In this document: positions 18,149 through 26,800 of the stretch, in pieces
Numbering within the stretch: position 1 is the stretch's first letter
How the letters are laid out: each line of letters opens with the position of its first letter
NCBI RefSeq assembly: GCF_900110115.1
Contig: NZ_FOCM01000009.1
Span: forward strand, 5,001-69,000
Length of the DNA: 64,000 nucleotides
Source of the DNA: Palleronia pelagia
GTDB lineage: Bacteria; Pseudomonadota; Alphaproteobacteria; Rhodobacterales; Rhodobacteraceae
Direction of reading: 5' to 3'
The notes under the pieces: generated by a model
Database searches by the model: none
What the model was told of the DNA's origin: nothing
Seen by the model: the letters and a program-made list of their open reading frames with translations, nothing else
Position numbers and translations under genes: made by a program

Positions 18149-18915
18149 GCGTTAGCCCGGACGACCGTGCCAACGCGGGGAAGGTCGCGCTCGTCACCGG
18201 GGCGTCTCGCGGGCTCGGGGCCGAGATCGCACGGACGCTGGGTCGCGACGGCTGGTCGGTCGCCGTGAACTATCGCAGCGACGGCGCGGGCGCGGACGCC
18301 GTCGCGGCGGATATCAGGTCAGACGGCGGCAGCGCGTCGAAGGTGCAGTTCGACGTGCTCGATCCCGACGCGATCGAGACTGGCCTGGCCGAGATCGCCG
18401 GGACGCTCGGACCTGTGGACCTGCTAGTGAACAACGCGACCGGCCCGCAGCCCGAGAAACCGATCGAGGAGCAGGAGTGGTCTGACTACGAGGCGCAACT
18501 TGCCTTCTTCGTCCACGCGCCTCTGCTTTTGATGCAGGCGTGTCTGGGCGACTGGAGGCGGCGCGGCAGCGGACGCATCGTCAATATCGGGTCGGAGGCG
18601 GCGCATGTGGGCCCACCCGAGCTTGCGCATTATGCCACGGCGAAAAGCGCGATGATCGGCCTGAGCCGCTCGTGGGCCAACGCGCTCGGAGGCGACGGAA
18701 TAACCGTGAACCTCGTCGAGCCGGGCTTCGCGCCGGTCGAGCGTCACGCCGATGTGTCCGAAGCCGAACGCGCGGCCCACGCCGAGCAAATTCCGCTTGG
18801 TCGGCTGGCCAAGCCCTCCGACATCGCCGGCGTGGTCGCGTTCCTCGCCTCGCCCCGCGCGGATTTCGTGACCGGCCAGCGCATCCTCGTGGATGGCGGA
18901 TTGCGGTTCACATGA
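18145..18915 (+). CDS. Short-chain dehydrogenase/reductase
   Basis: 256 residues, classical SDR: TGASRGLG cofactor loop at ~20-27, NNATG at ~94, serine in NIGSEAA, catalytic YATAK and a C-terminal GQRILVDGG. NNAG is altered to NNAT, which is tolerated in some members. It is cytoplasmic and NAD(P)-dependent. The 4-nt overlap with the PQQ dehydrogenase suggests it processes the same substrate family after uptake (inference). A 257-bp gap follows before coxB, with no gene recognised; a 42-codon frame overlapping the stop is not convincing. Confidence 0.85.
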   Translation: MSVSPDDRANAGKVALVTGASRGLGAEIARTLGRDGWSVAVNYRSDGAGADAVAADIRSDGGSASKVQFDVLDPDAIETGLAEIAGTLGPVDLLVNNATGPQPEKPIEEQEWSDYEAQLAFFVHAPLLLMQACLGDWRRRGSGRIVNIGSEAAHVGPPELAHYATAKSAMIGLSRSWANALGGDGITVNLVEPGFAPVERHADVSEAERAAHAEQIPLGRLAKPSDIAGVVAFLASPRADFVTGQRILVDGGLRFT

Positions 18916-19172
18916 GGGTGCGGGGTGAGGCGCATCGCACGATGGTTCGATTTTTAGGCGCGCCTGCCAAGGACATTCCCGTGGATCCGCATCGCGGCGT
19001 CCACGACCCGGTCAGACGCGGTAGGCCGCGGCGTCAATGATGACGGGGAACCAACATTGCCCCGGGGCTGTTGGCCATCGGGTGGCCGGACCAGATCCGA
19101 GCGCTCGCGCCCGAGAGCGGAGTCATTCATGGTCGTAGCAGAGTGCTACCCTTCATCCTGCGCTGGCGCTTC

Positions 19173-20150
19173 GTGAAGCGGCTGTTTGCAGGCCTCGTTC
19201 CGGTCGTGGCGCTCTCGGGGTGCAGCGGCCGTCAGTCCATCCTGGACCCGGCCGGACAGGACTCCGCCTCGCTGCTGACCCTGTTCTGGGTCATGCTGGC
19301 CGGCTTGGTTGTCATCTGGTTGCTCATCAACGGGATGATGTTCTTCTTCCACCACCTGAGCCCGCGGAAATACGACGAGTCCATCGCCCGCAAACTGATC
19401 GTGGGCGGGGGCATCGTATTTCCGACGGTCGTTATCGCGGCCCTGCTTGCATGGGGCCTGTCGATGATGCCCGATCAGCGGGCGCCGGGCGACGGCCTGC
19501 GCGTCGAGATCGTCGGCGAACAATGGTGGTGGCGGGTCGCCTACTGGCCCGACGGCGCGGACGAGCCGATCGTCTCGGCCAACGAGATCAGGCTTCCCGT
19601 CGGACGCAGGTCCACCTTCGAGCTGAGCAGCGCCGCCGTCATCCACTCGCTGTGGATCCCGGCGTTGGGCGGCAAGATGGATATGTTCCCGGGCCGCGAG
19701 ACCTTCCTGACGCTGGAGCCCACCGAGGCCGGGACCTTTCGCGGCCAATGCGCGGAGTTCTGCGGCGCCTCCCACGCCCTGATGGCCTTCGAGGTGGTCA
19801 CCATGGACCCCGAGGAGTTCGAGACCTGGCTTGCGGAGGAGGCCGGCCCCGCGCAGTCGCCCGAGGGCGAGGCCGCCATCGAAGGCGCGGATGTCTTCTC
19901 AGCACAGGGCTGCGGCGCGTGCCACACCGTGCGCGGGACCGAAGCGGTGGGGCAGGTCGGCCCCGACCTCACCCACGTGGGCAGCCGGATGAGCCTCGGC
20001 GCGGGCATACTCGCTCCCACGGTCGATAACTTCATCGCCTGGATCGACCATACCGGCGATCTGAAACCGGAGGTCGAGATGCCGGCCTACGACGACCTGC
20101 CCGAGGACGACCTCCTGGCGCTGGCGACCTACCTTGTGGGGCTGAAATGA
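19173..20150 (+). CDS. coxB: Cytochrome c oxidase subunit II with cytochrome c domain
   Basis: 325 residues from a GTG at 19173, chosen because it begins a clean lipoprotein signal (MKRLFAGLVPVVALSGC). Starts at 19143 or further upstream are possible, and no strong ribosome site decides. Two membrane helices precede a cupredoxin domain with the complete CuA set (H in HSLWIP, then CAEFCGASHALM). A C-terminal class I cytochrome c follows (CGACH, distal Met in VEMPAYD). This is the caa3 arrangement, where electrons enter through the tethered heme. It overlaps the subunit I-III gene by 4 nt. Confidence 0.93.
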   Translation: MKRLFAGLVPVVALSGCSGRQSILDPAGQDSASLLTLFWVMLAGLVVIWLLINGMMFFFHHLSPRKYDESIARKLIVGGGIVFPTVVIAALLAWGLSMMPDQRAPGDGLRVEIVGEQWWWRVAYWPDGADEPIVSANEIRLPVGRRSTFELSSAAVIHSLWIPALGGKMDMFPGRETFLTLEPTEAGTFRGQCAEFCGASHALMAFEVVTMDPEEFETWLAEEAGPAQSPEGEAAIEGADVFSAQGCGACHTVRGTEAVGQVGPDLTHVGSRMSLGAGILAPTVDNFIAWIDHTGDLKPEVEMPAYDDLPEDDLLALATYLVGLK

Positions 20151-22735
20151 CCGAGGATCCCTTCGCGAAATATTCCGGCACCAACCGGCCCGAACCGGAA
20201 GGCACGTTCCCCCCCACCGACGAGATGCTGGCGCGCCCGGTCGACACGGAAGAGGAAGCGCGCCGCGCCGACCGCCTGCGCAGGGCCTGGGACGAGCCAA
20301 AGGGATGGGCGTATTTCAGCGCGGTCAACAACGACAAGGTCGGCGCGTGGTATTCGCTGACGGCGCTGTTCTTCATGCTGGCCGCGGGGGTGCTGGCGCT
20401 GTTGATGCGGATCCAGCTCGCCGTGCCCGAGAACGACTTCCTCGACGCTGACCGCTTCAACCAGTTCTTTACCATGCACGGCTCGGCGATGATGTTCCTC
20501 TTCGCCGTGCCCATGTTCGAGGCCATCAGCATCCTCCTGCTTCCGGCGTTCCTGGGGGCGCGCGATCTGCCGTTCCCCCGCCTGTCGTCCTACGGCTTCT
20601 GGTGCTTCGTCATCGGCGGCTGCTTCGTCATGGGCTCGGTCCTGTTCGACGTGGCCCCGCGCGGCGGCTGGTTCATGTACCCGCCGCTCTCGACCGAGGA
20701 CATGGGCATCGGGGCCGATATCTGGCTGCTCGGCCTGTCGTTCATCGAGGTGGCCAGCATCGCGGCTGCGGTCGAACTGATCGTCGGCGTGCTCAAGTGC
20801 CGCCCGCCGGGGATGCGAGTGAACCTTATGCCGCTTTACGCGTGGTACGTGCTGGTCGTGGGGGGGATGATCCTCTTCGCCTTTCCGCCCCTCATCGCGG
20901 GCGACTTCCTGTTCGAGATGGAGCGCTCGTTCGACTGGCCCTTCTTCGACCCCACACGCGGCGGCGACCCGATGCTGTGGCAGCACCTGTTCTGGATCTT
21001 CGGTCACCCCGAGGTCTACATCGTCTTCCTGCCCTCCATCGCCATCGCCGCGATGGTCATCCCGACCGTCGCCCAGCGGCCGATCGTCGGCTATTCCTGG
21101 ATCGTGCTGAGCGCGGTGGGCGTCGGCTTCCTGTCCTTCGGCCTGTGGGTCCACCACATGTTCACCACGGGACTGCCGAACATATCGCTGGGCTTCTTTT
21201 CCGCCGCGTCCGAAGCGGTCGTCATCCCGACCGGCATTCAGCTTTTCGTCTTCGCCGCCACGCTGATGGTGGGCAAGGTGAAGCGATCGCTGCCGATGCT
21301 CTGGATCGCGGGGGCGCTGGCGATCTTCGTGCTGGGCGGATTGACCGGGGTGATGCTGGCCATCGCGCCCTTCAACTGGGCGGTGCACGACACCTATTTC
21401 ATCGTCGCGCACCTGCACTACACGCTGTTCGGAGGGATGATCTTTCCGGTGATGGCGGGGGTCTACTACTTCTACCCGTTCTTCCGCAAAGGCCGGATGA
21501 TGTCCGAGACGCTGGGGCGCTGGTCCTTCTGGCTGATTTTCATCGGCTTCAACCTGACCTTCCTGCCGATGCACTACACAGGCCTGATCGGCATGCCGCG
21601 CCGCGTCTTCACCTACGGCGAGGAGATGGGCTGGGGCTGGCTGAACATGCTCTCCACGGTCGCCAGCTTCGTGATCGCCGCCGGCTTCGCGGTCTTCGTG
21701 TGGGACCTGCTGCGGCCCAAGCGCAACGAGGGCGCATCCCGGCGCAACCCGTGGAATGCCGGCACGCTCGAGTGGTCGCACAATGTCCCCGAAGAGCAAT
21801 GGGGCGTGCGGTCGATCCCGTTCATCACCTCGCGCTACCCGCTCTGGGACCAGCCGAAGATCGTCGAGCGAATGGATGCGGGCCGCTTCTACCTGAGCGA
21901 CACGAAATACGGCTATCGCGAGACGATCGTCACCTCGGTGCTGGACGCCCGGCCCCAGCATGTCCAGCGGGTCACCGGACCCGCCTGGATCACGATGATG
22001 GCGGCCGCGTTCACCGGCGGGGCGTTCATCTTTCCCACCTTCTCGATGTACGTGCCCGCCATCATCTCGGGGGCCTTCGCTATCGTCTGCGTCCTATACT
22101 GGCTTTGGACGGCAACCGCGCAGGTCCCGGAAGAGCCGACCAGCGACGTGGGGCTCGGCCTGCGCTTGCCGCGCTATGCGTCGGGGCCCAACGCGCCGGG
22201 ATGGTGGGCGGTCTGGATCACCATGCTGGGTGATGCGACGGCGTTCACCAGCCTCGTCTTCGGCTTCTTCTTCTACTGGACGGCCAGCCCGGACTTCCCG
22301 CCCATGGGCGCGGACCACGCCGGCGGCGCGGCGTTGCTGGCCGCCGCCGTGCTTCTGAGCCTGTCGTGGCTGGCGACGCGCAGCGCGAAGGCCACCAACC
22401 GGCACGGCAACGTGCGGCAGGCACGGATCCTCCTCGCGGTGGGGATGGCCTGCACCGTCGCGGGGGGCGCGGGGCTCTATTTGGCCGTGGCCGACCTCGC
22501 GCCCACCAGCCACGCTTACCCCGCGATCGTCTGTGCGCTCGCGGTCTGGCTGGGCGCGCATCTCGGCCTCGGGCTGATCGCCCAGGGCTATTCTCTCGCG
22601 CGCAGCCTCGCGGGGCACACGACGCCGATCTATGACGCCGACCTGACGAACACGACGCTGCTGTGGCACTTCATCGTGGTGCAGGCCCTCATCACCTCGG
22701 CCGTCATCGGCCTGCTGCCGGGGTGGATGACATGA
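20147..22735 (+). CDS. Fused cytochrome c oxidase subunits I and III
   Basis: 862 residues. Residues ~40-560 are subunit I: FTMHGSAMM (heme a), GHPEVY with H287/E289/Y291, HH at 336-337 for CuB and HDTYFIVAHLHY for the hemes. Residues ~650-862 are a five-helix subunit III. The D-channel entrance acid is present (D140) but its paired asparagine is Ser147. At the K-channel position, 28 residues after the second CuB histidine, glutamine (Q365) replaces the near-universal lysine, and Val368 replaces the K-channel serine. It lies within the coxB-ctaG-cytochrome run, all with ATGA overlaps. It is an alternative terminal oxidase; the main aa3 genes are presumably elsewhere. Confidence 0.92.
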   Translation: MTEDPFAKYSGTNRPEPEGTFPPTDEMLARPVDTEEEARRADRLRRAWDEPKGWAYFSAVNNDKVGAWYSLTALFFMLAAGVLALLMRIQLAVPENDFLDADRFNQFFTMHGSAMMFLFAVPMFEAISILLLPAFLGARDLPFPRLSSYGFWCFVIGGCFVMGSVLFDVAPRGGWFMYPPLSTEDMGIGADIWLLGLSFIEVASIAAAVELIVGVLKCRPPGMRVNLMPLYAWYVLVVGGMILFAFPPLIAGDFLFEMERSFDWPFFDPTRGGDPMLWQHLFWIFGHPEVYIVFLPSIAIAAMVIPTVAQRPIVGYSWIVLSAVGVGFLSFGLWVHHMFTTGLPNISLGFFSAASEAVVIPTGIQLFVFAATLMVGKVKRSLPMLWIAGALAIFVLGGLTGVMLAIAPFNWAVHDTYFIVAHLHYTLFGGMIFPVMAGVYYFYPFFRKGRMMSETLGRWSFWLIFIGFNLTFLPMHYTGLIGMPRRVFTYGEEMGWGWLNMLSTVASFVIAAGFAVFVWDLLRPKRNEGASRRNPWNAGTLEWSHNVPEEQWGVRSIPFITSRYPLWDQPKIVERMDAGRFYLSDTKYGYRETIVTSVLDARPQHVQRVTGPAWITMMAAAFTGGAFIFPTFSMYVPAIISGAFAIVCVLYWLWTATAQVPEEPTSDVGLGLRLPRYASGPNAPGWWAVWITMLGDATAFTSLVFGFFFYWTASPDFPPMGADHAGGAALLAAAVLLSLSWLATRSAKATNRHGNVRQARILLAVGMACTVAGGAGLYLAVADLAPTSHAYPAIVCALAVWLGAHLGLGLIAQGYSLARSLAGHTTPIYDADLTNTTLLWHFIVVQALITSAVIGLLPGWMT

Positions 22736-23124
22736 CCGAGCCCAACGAATTCGGCGTCGGCGTCGGTATCCTGCTGAAGATCACCATCGCGCCGTGGATC
22801 TGGGCGTTCCACTTCGTCATCTCGTACGGGGCGGCAGCGGTTTGGTGCGCGAAGATCGCGCCGGATGCCGATCCCCGCGCGCTGCAACTCGCGCTGATCG
22901 CCCTCACGGTCCTTGCGCTGGTCGGGATCGGGCTCAGCGGCTGGCTGGGCTGGCGCAACTGGACCAAGGGCGGCTACGGCGAGGACGGCGCGGTCCCGGG
23001 CATCGACGACGTGGAAAGCCGCGACCGTTTCCTGGGGCATGTCTCCGTGCTTCTCGCGGTCGTCTCGGCCATTGGCGTGGTCTATGTCGTCCTGCCGGTG
23101 CTGCTGGCCGGGTCGTGCCGATGA
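22732..23124 (+). CDS. Small membrane protein of the oxidase cluster
   Basis: 130 residues with three hydrophobic segments: one around IAPWIWAFHFVISYGAAAVWC (~20-40), LIALTVLALVGIGLSGWLGW (~55-75) and VSVLLAVVSAIGVVYVVLPVLL (~103-125). A polar loop GGYGEDGAVPGIDDVESRDRF lies between the last two. I do not recognise a named family. Its place between the fused oxidase and ctaG, with 4-nt overlaps at both ends, suggests a small structural subunit (like subunit IV) or an assembly helper. Confidence 0.7.
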   Translation: MTEPNEFGVGVGILLKITIAPWIWAFHFVISYGAAAVWCAKIAPDADPRALQLALIALTVLALVGIGLSGWLGWRNWTKGGYGEDGAVPGIDDVESRDRFLGHVSVLLAVVSAIGVVYVVLPVLLAGSCR

Positions 23125-23687
23125 ATGTCGCGGCCATCCTCTCCTGCGCGCTTCTGCTGGCGATCTGGGGCCTGCCATGGTCCGACTGGCTGGGCCATTT
23201 CCCGGCGCACATGATCCGGCACATGGGGCTTGTCGCCGTCGTGGCCCCGCTGATCGTTTTGGGGTTTCCACGGCTGGCGGACCCGCTGGCCCTGTCTCCG
23301 CTCGCGGGGGCCGTCCTGGAATTTCTCGTGGTGTGGGGCTTCCACCTTCCCGTCCTGCACGAGGCCGCCATGGCGAGCCCCGTCGCCTTCCTCATCGAAC
23401 AGGCGCTGTTCCTGATCGTCGGGGTCGTCGTCTGGGCGGGATGCGTGCGGACCGGCGGACTGGCCGGGGCGGGCGGGCTGCTGCTTACCTCCATGCACAT
23501 GACGTTGCTGGGCGCGCTGCTGACGCTGTCGCCGCGCGTGATCTATGCGTTGGACCACGCCGGCGCGCTGCAGGAACAACAACTCGGCGGCATGCTGATG
23601 CTGGCCATCGGCACGCCGATCTACCTGATCGCGGGGCTGTGGCTGGTCGCCCGATCCCTTGAAGACACGAAGGACGAGATGGCATGA
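23121..23687 (+). CDS. ctaG: CtaG-type (caa3) cytochrome oxidase assembly protein
   Basis: 188 residues, five or six hydrophobic helices, of the CtaG_caa3 family. It keeps conserved features HMIRHMGLVAVVAPLIVLG, VVWGFHLPVLHEAA and SMHMTLLGALLTLS with the histidine and methionine residues expected in a copper-delivery protein. It is unrelated in fold to Cox11, which is also called CtaG. It overlaps both neighbours by 4 nt. It is needed to assemble the oxidase encoded just upstream. Confidence 0.85.
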   Translation: MNVAAILSCALLLAIWGLPWSDWLGHFPAHMIRHMGLVAVVAPLIVLGFPRLADPLALSPLAGAVLEFLVVWGFHLPVLHEAAMASPVAFLIEQALFLIVGVVVWAGCVRTGGLAGAGGLLLTSMHMTLLGALLTLSPRVIYALDHAGALQEQQLGGMLMLAIGTPIYLIAGLWLVARSLEDTKDEMA

Positions 23688-24760
23688 AACGCGTCCTCCA
23701 GACCCTCGCGACCCTGGCGGTCCTGGCCGCCATTGCCGGAGCCGCGATCGTCTTCGGCGGCCTGTTCAACGTCTCGGCGCGCGCGGGGCACTGGGCGATC
23801 ACGCCGTGGCTGCTGCACACCACGTTTCGCAACTCGGTCGAGCTGCGCGCGCCGGCGCAAAGCGAGGTGCCCGACCTGTCGCGGGACGGCATGGTCGCCC
23901 TTGGCGCCGGGCATTTCGACGAGGGCTGCCGGACCTGCCACGCGGCACCGGGACACCGGCAATCGGCGGTCGCCGCCGCTATGGTGCCGCGGCCGCCCCA
24001 CGTGTCCGAGATAGACCCGTCGTGGAAGCCGAACGAGCTGCACTGGATCGTCGACGAGGGCGTGAAGATGTCGGGCATGCCGCACTGGCCCGCCACGCGC
24101 ACGGACGATGTCTGGCCGGTCGTGGCGTTCCTGATCGAGGTTCGCGACATGACCGGCGCGGAATACGACGATCTCACCGCGCGCCCCGAAGTCCCCGACG
24201 ATGCGCCCGATGGCCTCGCCTATTGCGCGATGTGCCACGGACTGGACGGCCGGAGCGGCAATCAATGGATCCCCCGGCTGGACATCCAGCCGCGGGCCTA
24301 CCTTGAACGGACGTTGCTGGCCTATGCCGACGGCGCGCGCAGCAGCGGCATCATGCACATGGCGGCGTCCCGGTTTCCCGAGACCGACCTCGTGGAACTG
24401 GCCGCGTGGTTCGCCGATCGCGACCCCGTGGCCGACCCGGCGACGCGAAACCTCGACGCGGCCCTGGTCGAGAAGGGCGCGGACCTGGCGTCGCGGGGCA
24501 CGCGGGATGTTCCCGCCTGCACGTCGTGTCACGGTCCGAAAGCCGGTCCACGCGCCGAAGATTTCCCCCGGCTCGCCGGCCAGAGCGAGCGCTACCTCGC
24601 CCAGCAACTGCGCCTTTGGCGTGACGGGGATCGGGGTGGTGCCGCGCGGGCGAACCTGATGGCAAAGTCCGCACAGGATCTGTCCGACGCCGATATTGCG
24701 GCCCTCGCTGCCTACTTCGCCTCTCTATCCGCAGGGGGGGCTGAGGCGGAAGGCGATTGA
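23684..24760 (+). CDS. Triheme cytochrome c
   Basis: 358 residues. An N-terminal helix (~1-30) serves as signal or anchor. Three heme-binding motifs follow: C82-RTC-H, C181-AMC-H and C279-TSC-H. The last two thirds look like a diheme c4-like pair (GRSGNQWIPRLDIQ, GPRAEDFPRLAGQSERYLAQQLRLW). It is in the same overlapping run as the oxidase and is the best candidate for carrying electrons from the PQQ dehydrogenase to subunit II. It resembles the cytochrome subunit of alcohol/gluconate dehydrogenases, which also has three hemes. Confidence 0.87.
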   Translation: MKRVLQTLATLAVLAAIAGAAIVFGGLFNVSARAGHWAITPWLLHTTFRNSVELRAPAQSEVPDLSRDGMVALGAGHFDEGCRTCHAAPGHRQSAVAAAMVPRPPHVSEIDPSWKPNELHWIVDEGVKMSGMPHWPATRTDDVWPVVAFLIEVRDMTGAEYDDLTARPEVPDDAPDGLAYCAMCHGLDGRSGNQWIPRLDIQPRAYLERTLLAYADGARSSGIMHMAASRFPETDLVELAAWFADRDPVADPATRNLDAALVEKGADLASRGTRDVPACTSCHGPKAGPRAEDFPRLAGQSERYLAQQLRLWRDGDRGGAARANLMAKSAQDLSDADIAALAAYFASLSAGGAEAEGD

Positions 24761-24828
24761 GCGCTGCGGTTTGCTGCGACGCGAGAACCGGACTGGCGCA
24801 TGAGGATCAGGTCCTGCGCGACGCGCGC

Positions 24829-25848
24829 TCAGACCTGGTGGTAATCGCGATACCATTCGACGAAGCGGGCGACGCCCTCGCGCACCGTGGTGCGCGGCTG
24901 GTAGCCGGTCAGCCGGTGCAGCAGCGACGCGTCCGCCCATGTGGCGGGCACGTCGCCGGGCTGCATGGGCATCATGTTCCGCTCTGCCTTGCGGCAGGTG
25001 GCGTCCTCGATCGCCTCGATGAAATCGATCAGCTGGACGGCCTGTGAATTGCCGATATTGACGACCCGGAAGGGCGCGACCGGCGACAGGCTGTCGCCCT
25101 CCGGGATCTGGTCCCGCTCGGCGCGCTGCGGCACGGCATCCATCAGCAGGCGGATGCCCTGCACCAGATCCTCGATATAGGTAAAGTCGCGCCGCATGTT
25201 GCCGTGGTTGTAGACCTCGATCGGCTCCCCGGCGAGGATCGCGCGGGTGAACTTGAACAGCGCCATGTCGGGCCGCCCCCACGGCCCGTAGACCGTGAAG
25301 AAGCGGAACATGGTGGTCGGGATATCGTAGAGATGCGCATAGCTGTGGGCCATCGCCTCGTTCGCCTTCTTGGTCGCGGCGTAGAACGACATCTGGTGGT
25401 CGGCGCGGTCGGTCTCGACATACGGCATCCTGTCGTTGGCCCCGAACGCGGACGAGGTCGAGGCCATGAGCAGATGATCGGGCGGGAACGCCCGCGCGGC
25501 CTCGAGCAGTTCGAAGCTGCCGACAAGGTTGCTTTCAAGATAGGAACGGGGATTTTCGATCGAGTATCGGACCCCGGCCTGGGCGGCGAGGTGGATCACG
25601 GCGGACGGCCGACGCTCGCGCATCAGGTCCATCAGAACGCCGGGCGTCTCGAGCCGCTCGATGACCGGGGTAAAGCTGTCGAAACGAGACAGGATGCCAT
25701 GGCGATCCCGCTTTAGCCCGACATCGTAATAATCCGACAGAGCATCCAGTCCGACGACGGTCCAGCCTTCCTCCAGAAGGCGCTGCGCCAAGTGGAAGCC
25801 GATGAACCCGGCCGAGCCGGTGACCAAGGCCGTGCGCGGCTTGCTCAT
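24829..25848 (-). CDS. NAD-dependent epimerase (UDP-glucuronate 4-epimerase-like)
   Basis: 339 residues from the ATG at 25848, which has AAAGGAAAG upstream. Rossmann motif TGSAGFIG (~9-16), GLDALSDYYDVGLKRDR typical of UDP-glucuronate epimerases, catalytic serine/threonine in MASTSSAFG and YAATKKANE with the Tyr-x3-Lys pair, then RFFTVYGPWGRPDMALFKF and RDFTYIEDLV. It makes UDP-galacturonate for surface polysaccharide. It is convergent with the triheme cytochrome and stands alone. The exact sugar substrate is inferred from these motifs. Confidence 0.85.
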   Translation of the reverse strand: MSKPRTALVTGSAGFIGFHLAQRLLEEGWTVVGLDALSDYYDVGLKRDRHGILSRFDSFTPVIERLETPGVLMDLMRERRPSAVIHLAAQAGVRYSIENPRSYLESNLVGSFELLEAARAFPPDHLLMASTSSAFGANDRMPYVETDRADHQMSFYAATKKANEAMAHSYAHLYDIPTTMFRFFTVYGPWGRPDMALFKFTRAILAGEPIEVYNHGNMRRDFTYIEDLVQGIRLLMDAVPQRAERDQIPEGDSLSPVAPFRVVNIGNSQAVQLIDFIEAIEDATCRKAERNMMPMQPGDVPATWADASLLHRLTGYQPRTTVREGVARFVEWYRDYHQV

Positions 25849-26150
25849 GACGTCGTCTTTCCTTTCATCGCGCGTCCGGCAATTCGAACATCCCAACGCG
25901 GATCGCGCGGGCGCTGGTCAGAATGCACGAAGACCCTGCCGCCGGTGCGCGGCCATCCGAAACCTCCGGATCGGTATACAGGCTGCGGACGAATTTCAAC
26001 AAATTAGGGACATTGGTCGGGCCTTGAGATCGTTCTCTCTGCTCGCACGGTTGTTGTCATGCGCGTTCAATCCGTCGGCGAACAGATCCGGCTCCCGGCT
26101 CCCGGCTTCGGGGCAGAATCCGACCGGCGCGAGTATTTGGAAGTGACGGC
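25849..26150. other. Intergenic region, possible degraded REP-like element
   Basis: 302 bp without a gene. Near its right end, 26095-26146 reads like an eroded copy of the palindromic element found in the bch cluster: a CGGGGC block, then GAGTATTTGGAAG and TGA. It lies just past the mrpG stop. The rest is the upstream region of the epimerase gene. Confidence 0.35.
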
Positions 26151-26534
26151 TCAGTTGCCCTCGACCGGCTTGCGCGCGTCGTCCTGTGGAGTGTCGTAGG
26201 TGGCCCACCGGCCGCCCGTCGGCGGGGGCGGGGGGCTCTTCTGCGAGCTCCGTCCATGGAGGTGGACCTTGGCGATGAAGTTCGCCGTGATCGGTGCGGT
26301 GACGAACAGGAACGCCAGGATCAGCACCTGGTGCAGCGATCCCTCGCCCCGCGCGAAGGCCGCCAGCATGGAGCCGAGCAGAAGCGACCCGACCCCCAGC
26401 GTGCTGGCCTTGGTGGGCGCGTGCAGGCGCGACATGGGCGTGTCCACCTTCAGCAGGCCGATGGACCCGACCAGCGTGAAGAATCCGCCGATGAACAGGC
26501 TGATCGCGGCGGCGATTTCCAGATACTCGGTCAT
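26151..26534 (-). CDS. mrpG: Mrp antiporter subunit G
   Basis: 127 residues, three hydrophobic helices. MnhG/PhaG family: FTLVGSIGLLKVDTPMSRLHAPTKASTLGVGSLLLGSM is the signature. The start at 26534 overlaps the mrpF stop by 4 nt. The proline-rich tail (SPPPPPTGG) is longer than in most relatives. It is the last gene of the six-gene operon for a multi-subunit Na+(K+)/H+ antiporter. Confidence 0.92.
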   Translation of the reverse strand: MTEYLEIAAAISLFIGGFFTLVGSIGLLKVDTPMSRLHAPTKASTLGVGSLLLGSMLAAFARGEGSLHQVLILAFLFVTAPITANFIAKVHLHGRSSQKSPPPPPTGGRWATYDTPQDDARKPVEGN

Positions 26535-26800
26535 TCGATGATGTCCCCGCGCAGCACGAACCGCGCCAGCGCCACGGTCGAGATGAAGCCCAGCATGGCG
26601 ATGATCATGCCGCTTTCGAAATACATCTGCGTGCCCCACTGCACGCCGATCAGCACGATCAGCGCGATGGCGTTGATCACCATGGTGTCCAGCGCGAGGA
26701 TGCGGTCGCCGATATGGGGGCCGCGCATCAGCCGGATCATGGCCATGACCTGCGCGGCGCCCACGGTGACGAAGGCGAAGACAAGGGCGATGTCGATCAT
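26531..26800 (-). CDS. mrpF: Mrp antiporter subunit F
   Basis: 89 residues, three helices, MnhF/PhaF family, with RLMRGPHIGDRILALDTM as the conserved block. The ATG at 26800 overlaps the mrpE stop, and its own stop overlaps mrpG. Confidence 0.92.
   Translation of the reverse strand: MIDIALVFAFVTVGAAQVMAMIRLMRGPHIGDRILALDTMVINAIALIVLIGVQWGTQMYFESGMIIAMLGFISTVALARFVLRGDIIE

Noticed and set aside
18912-19040. 42-codon ORF overlapping the SDR stop
   Set aside because: The ATGA overlap is tempting, but the product is R/H/P-rich with no hydrophobic core or similarity I can see.
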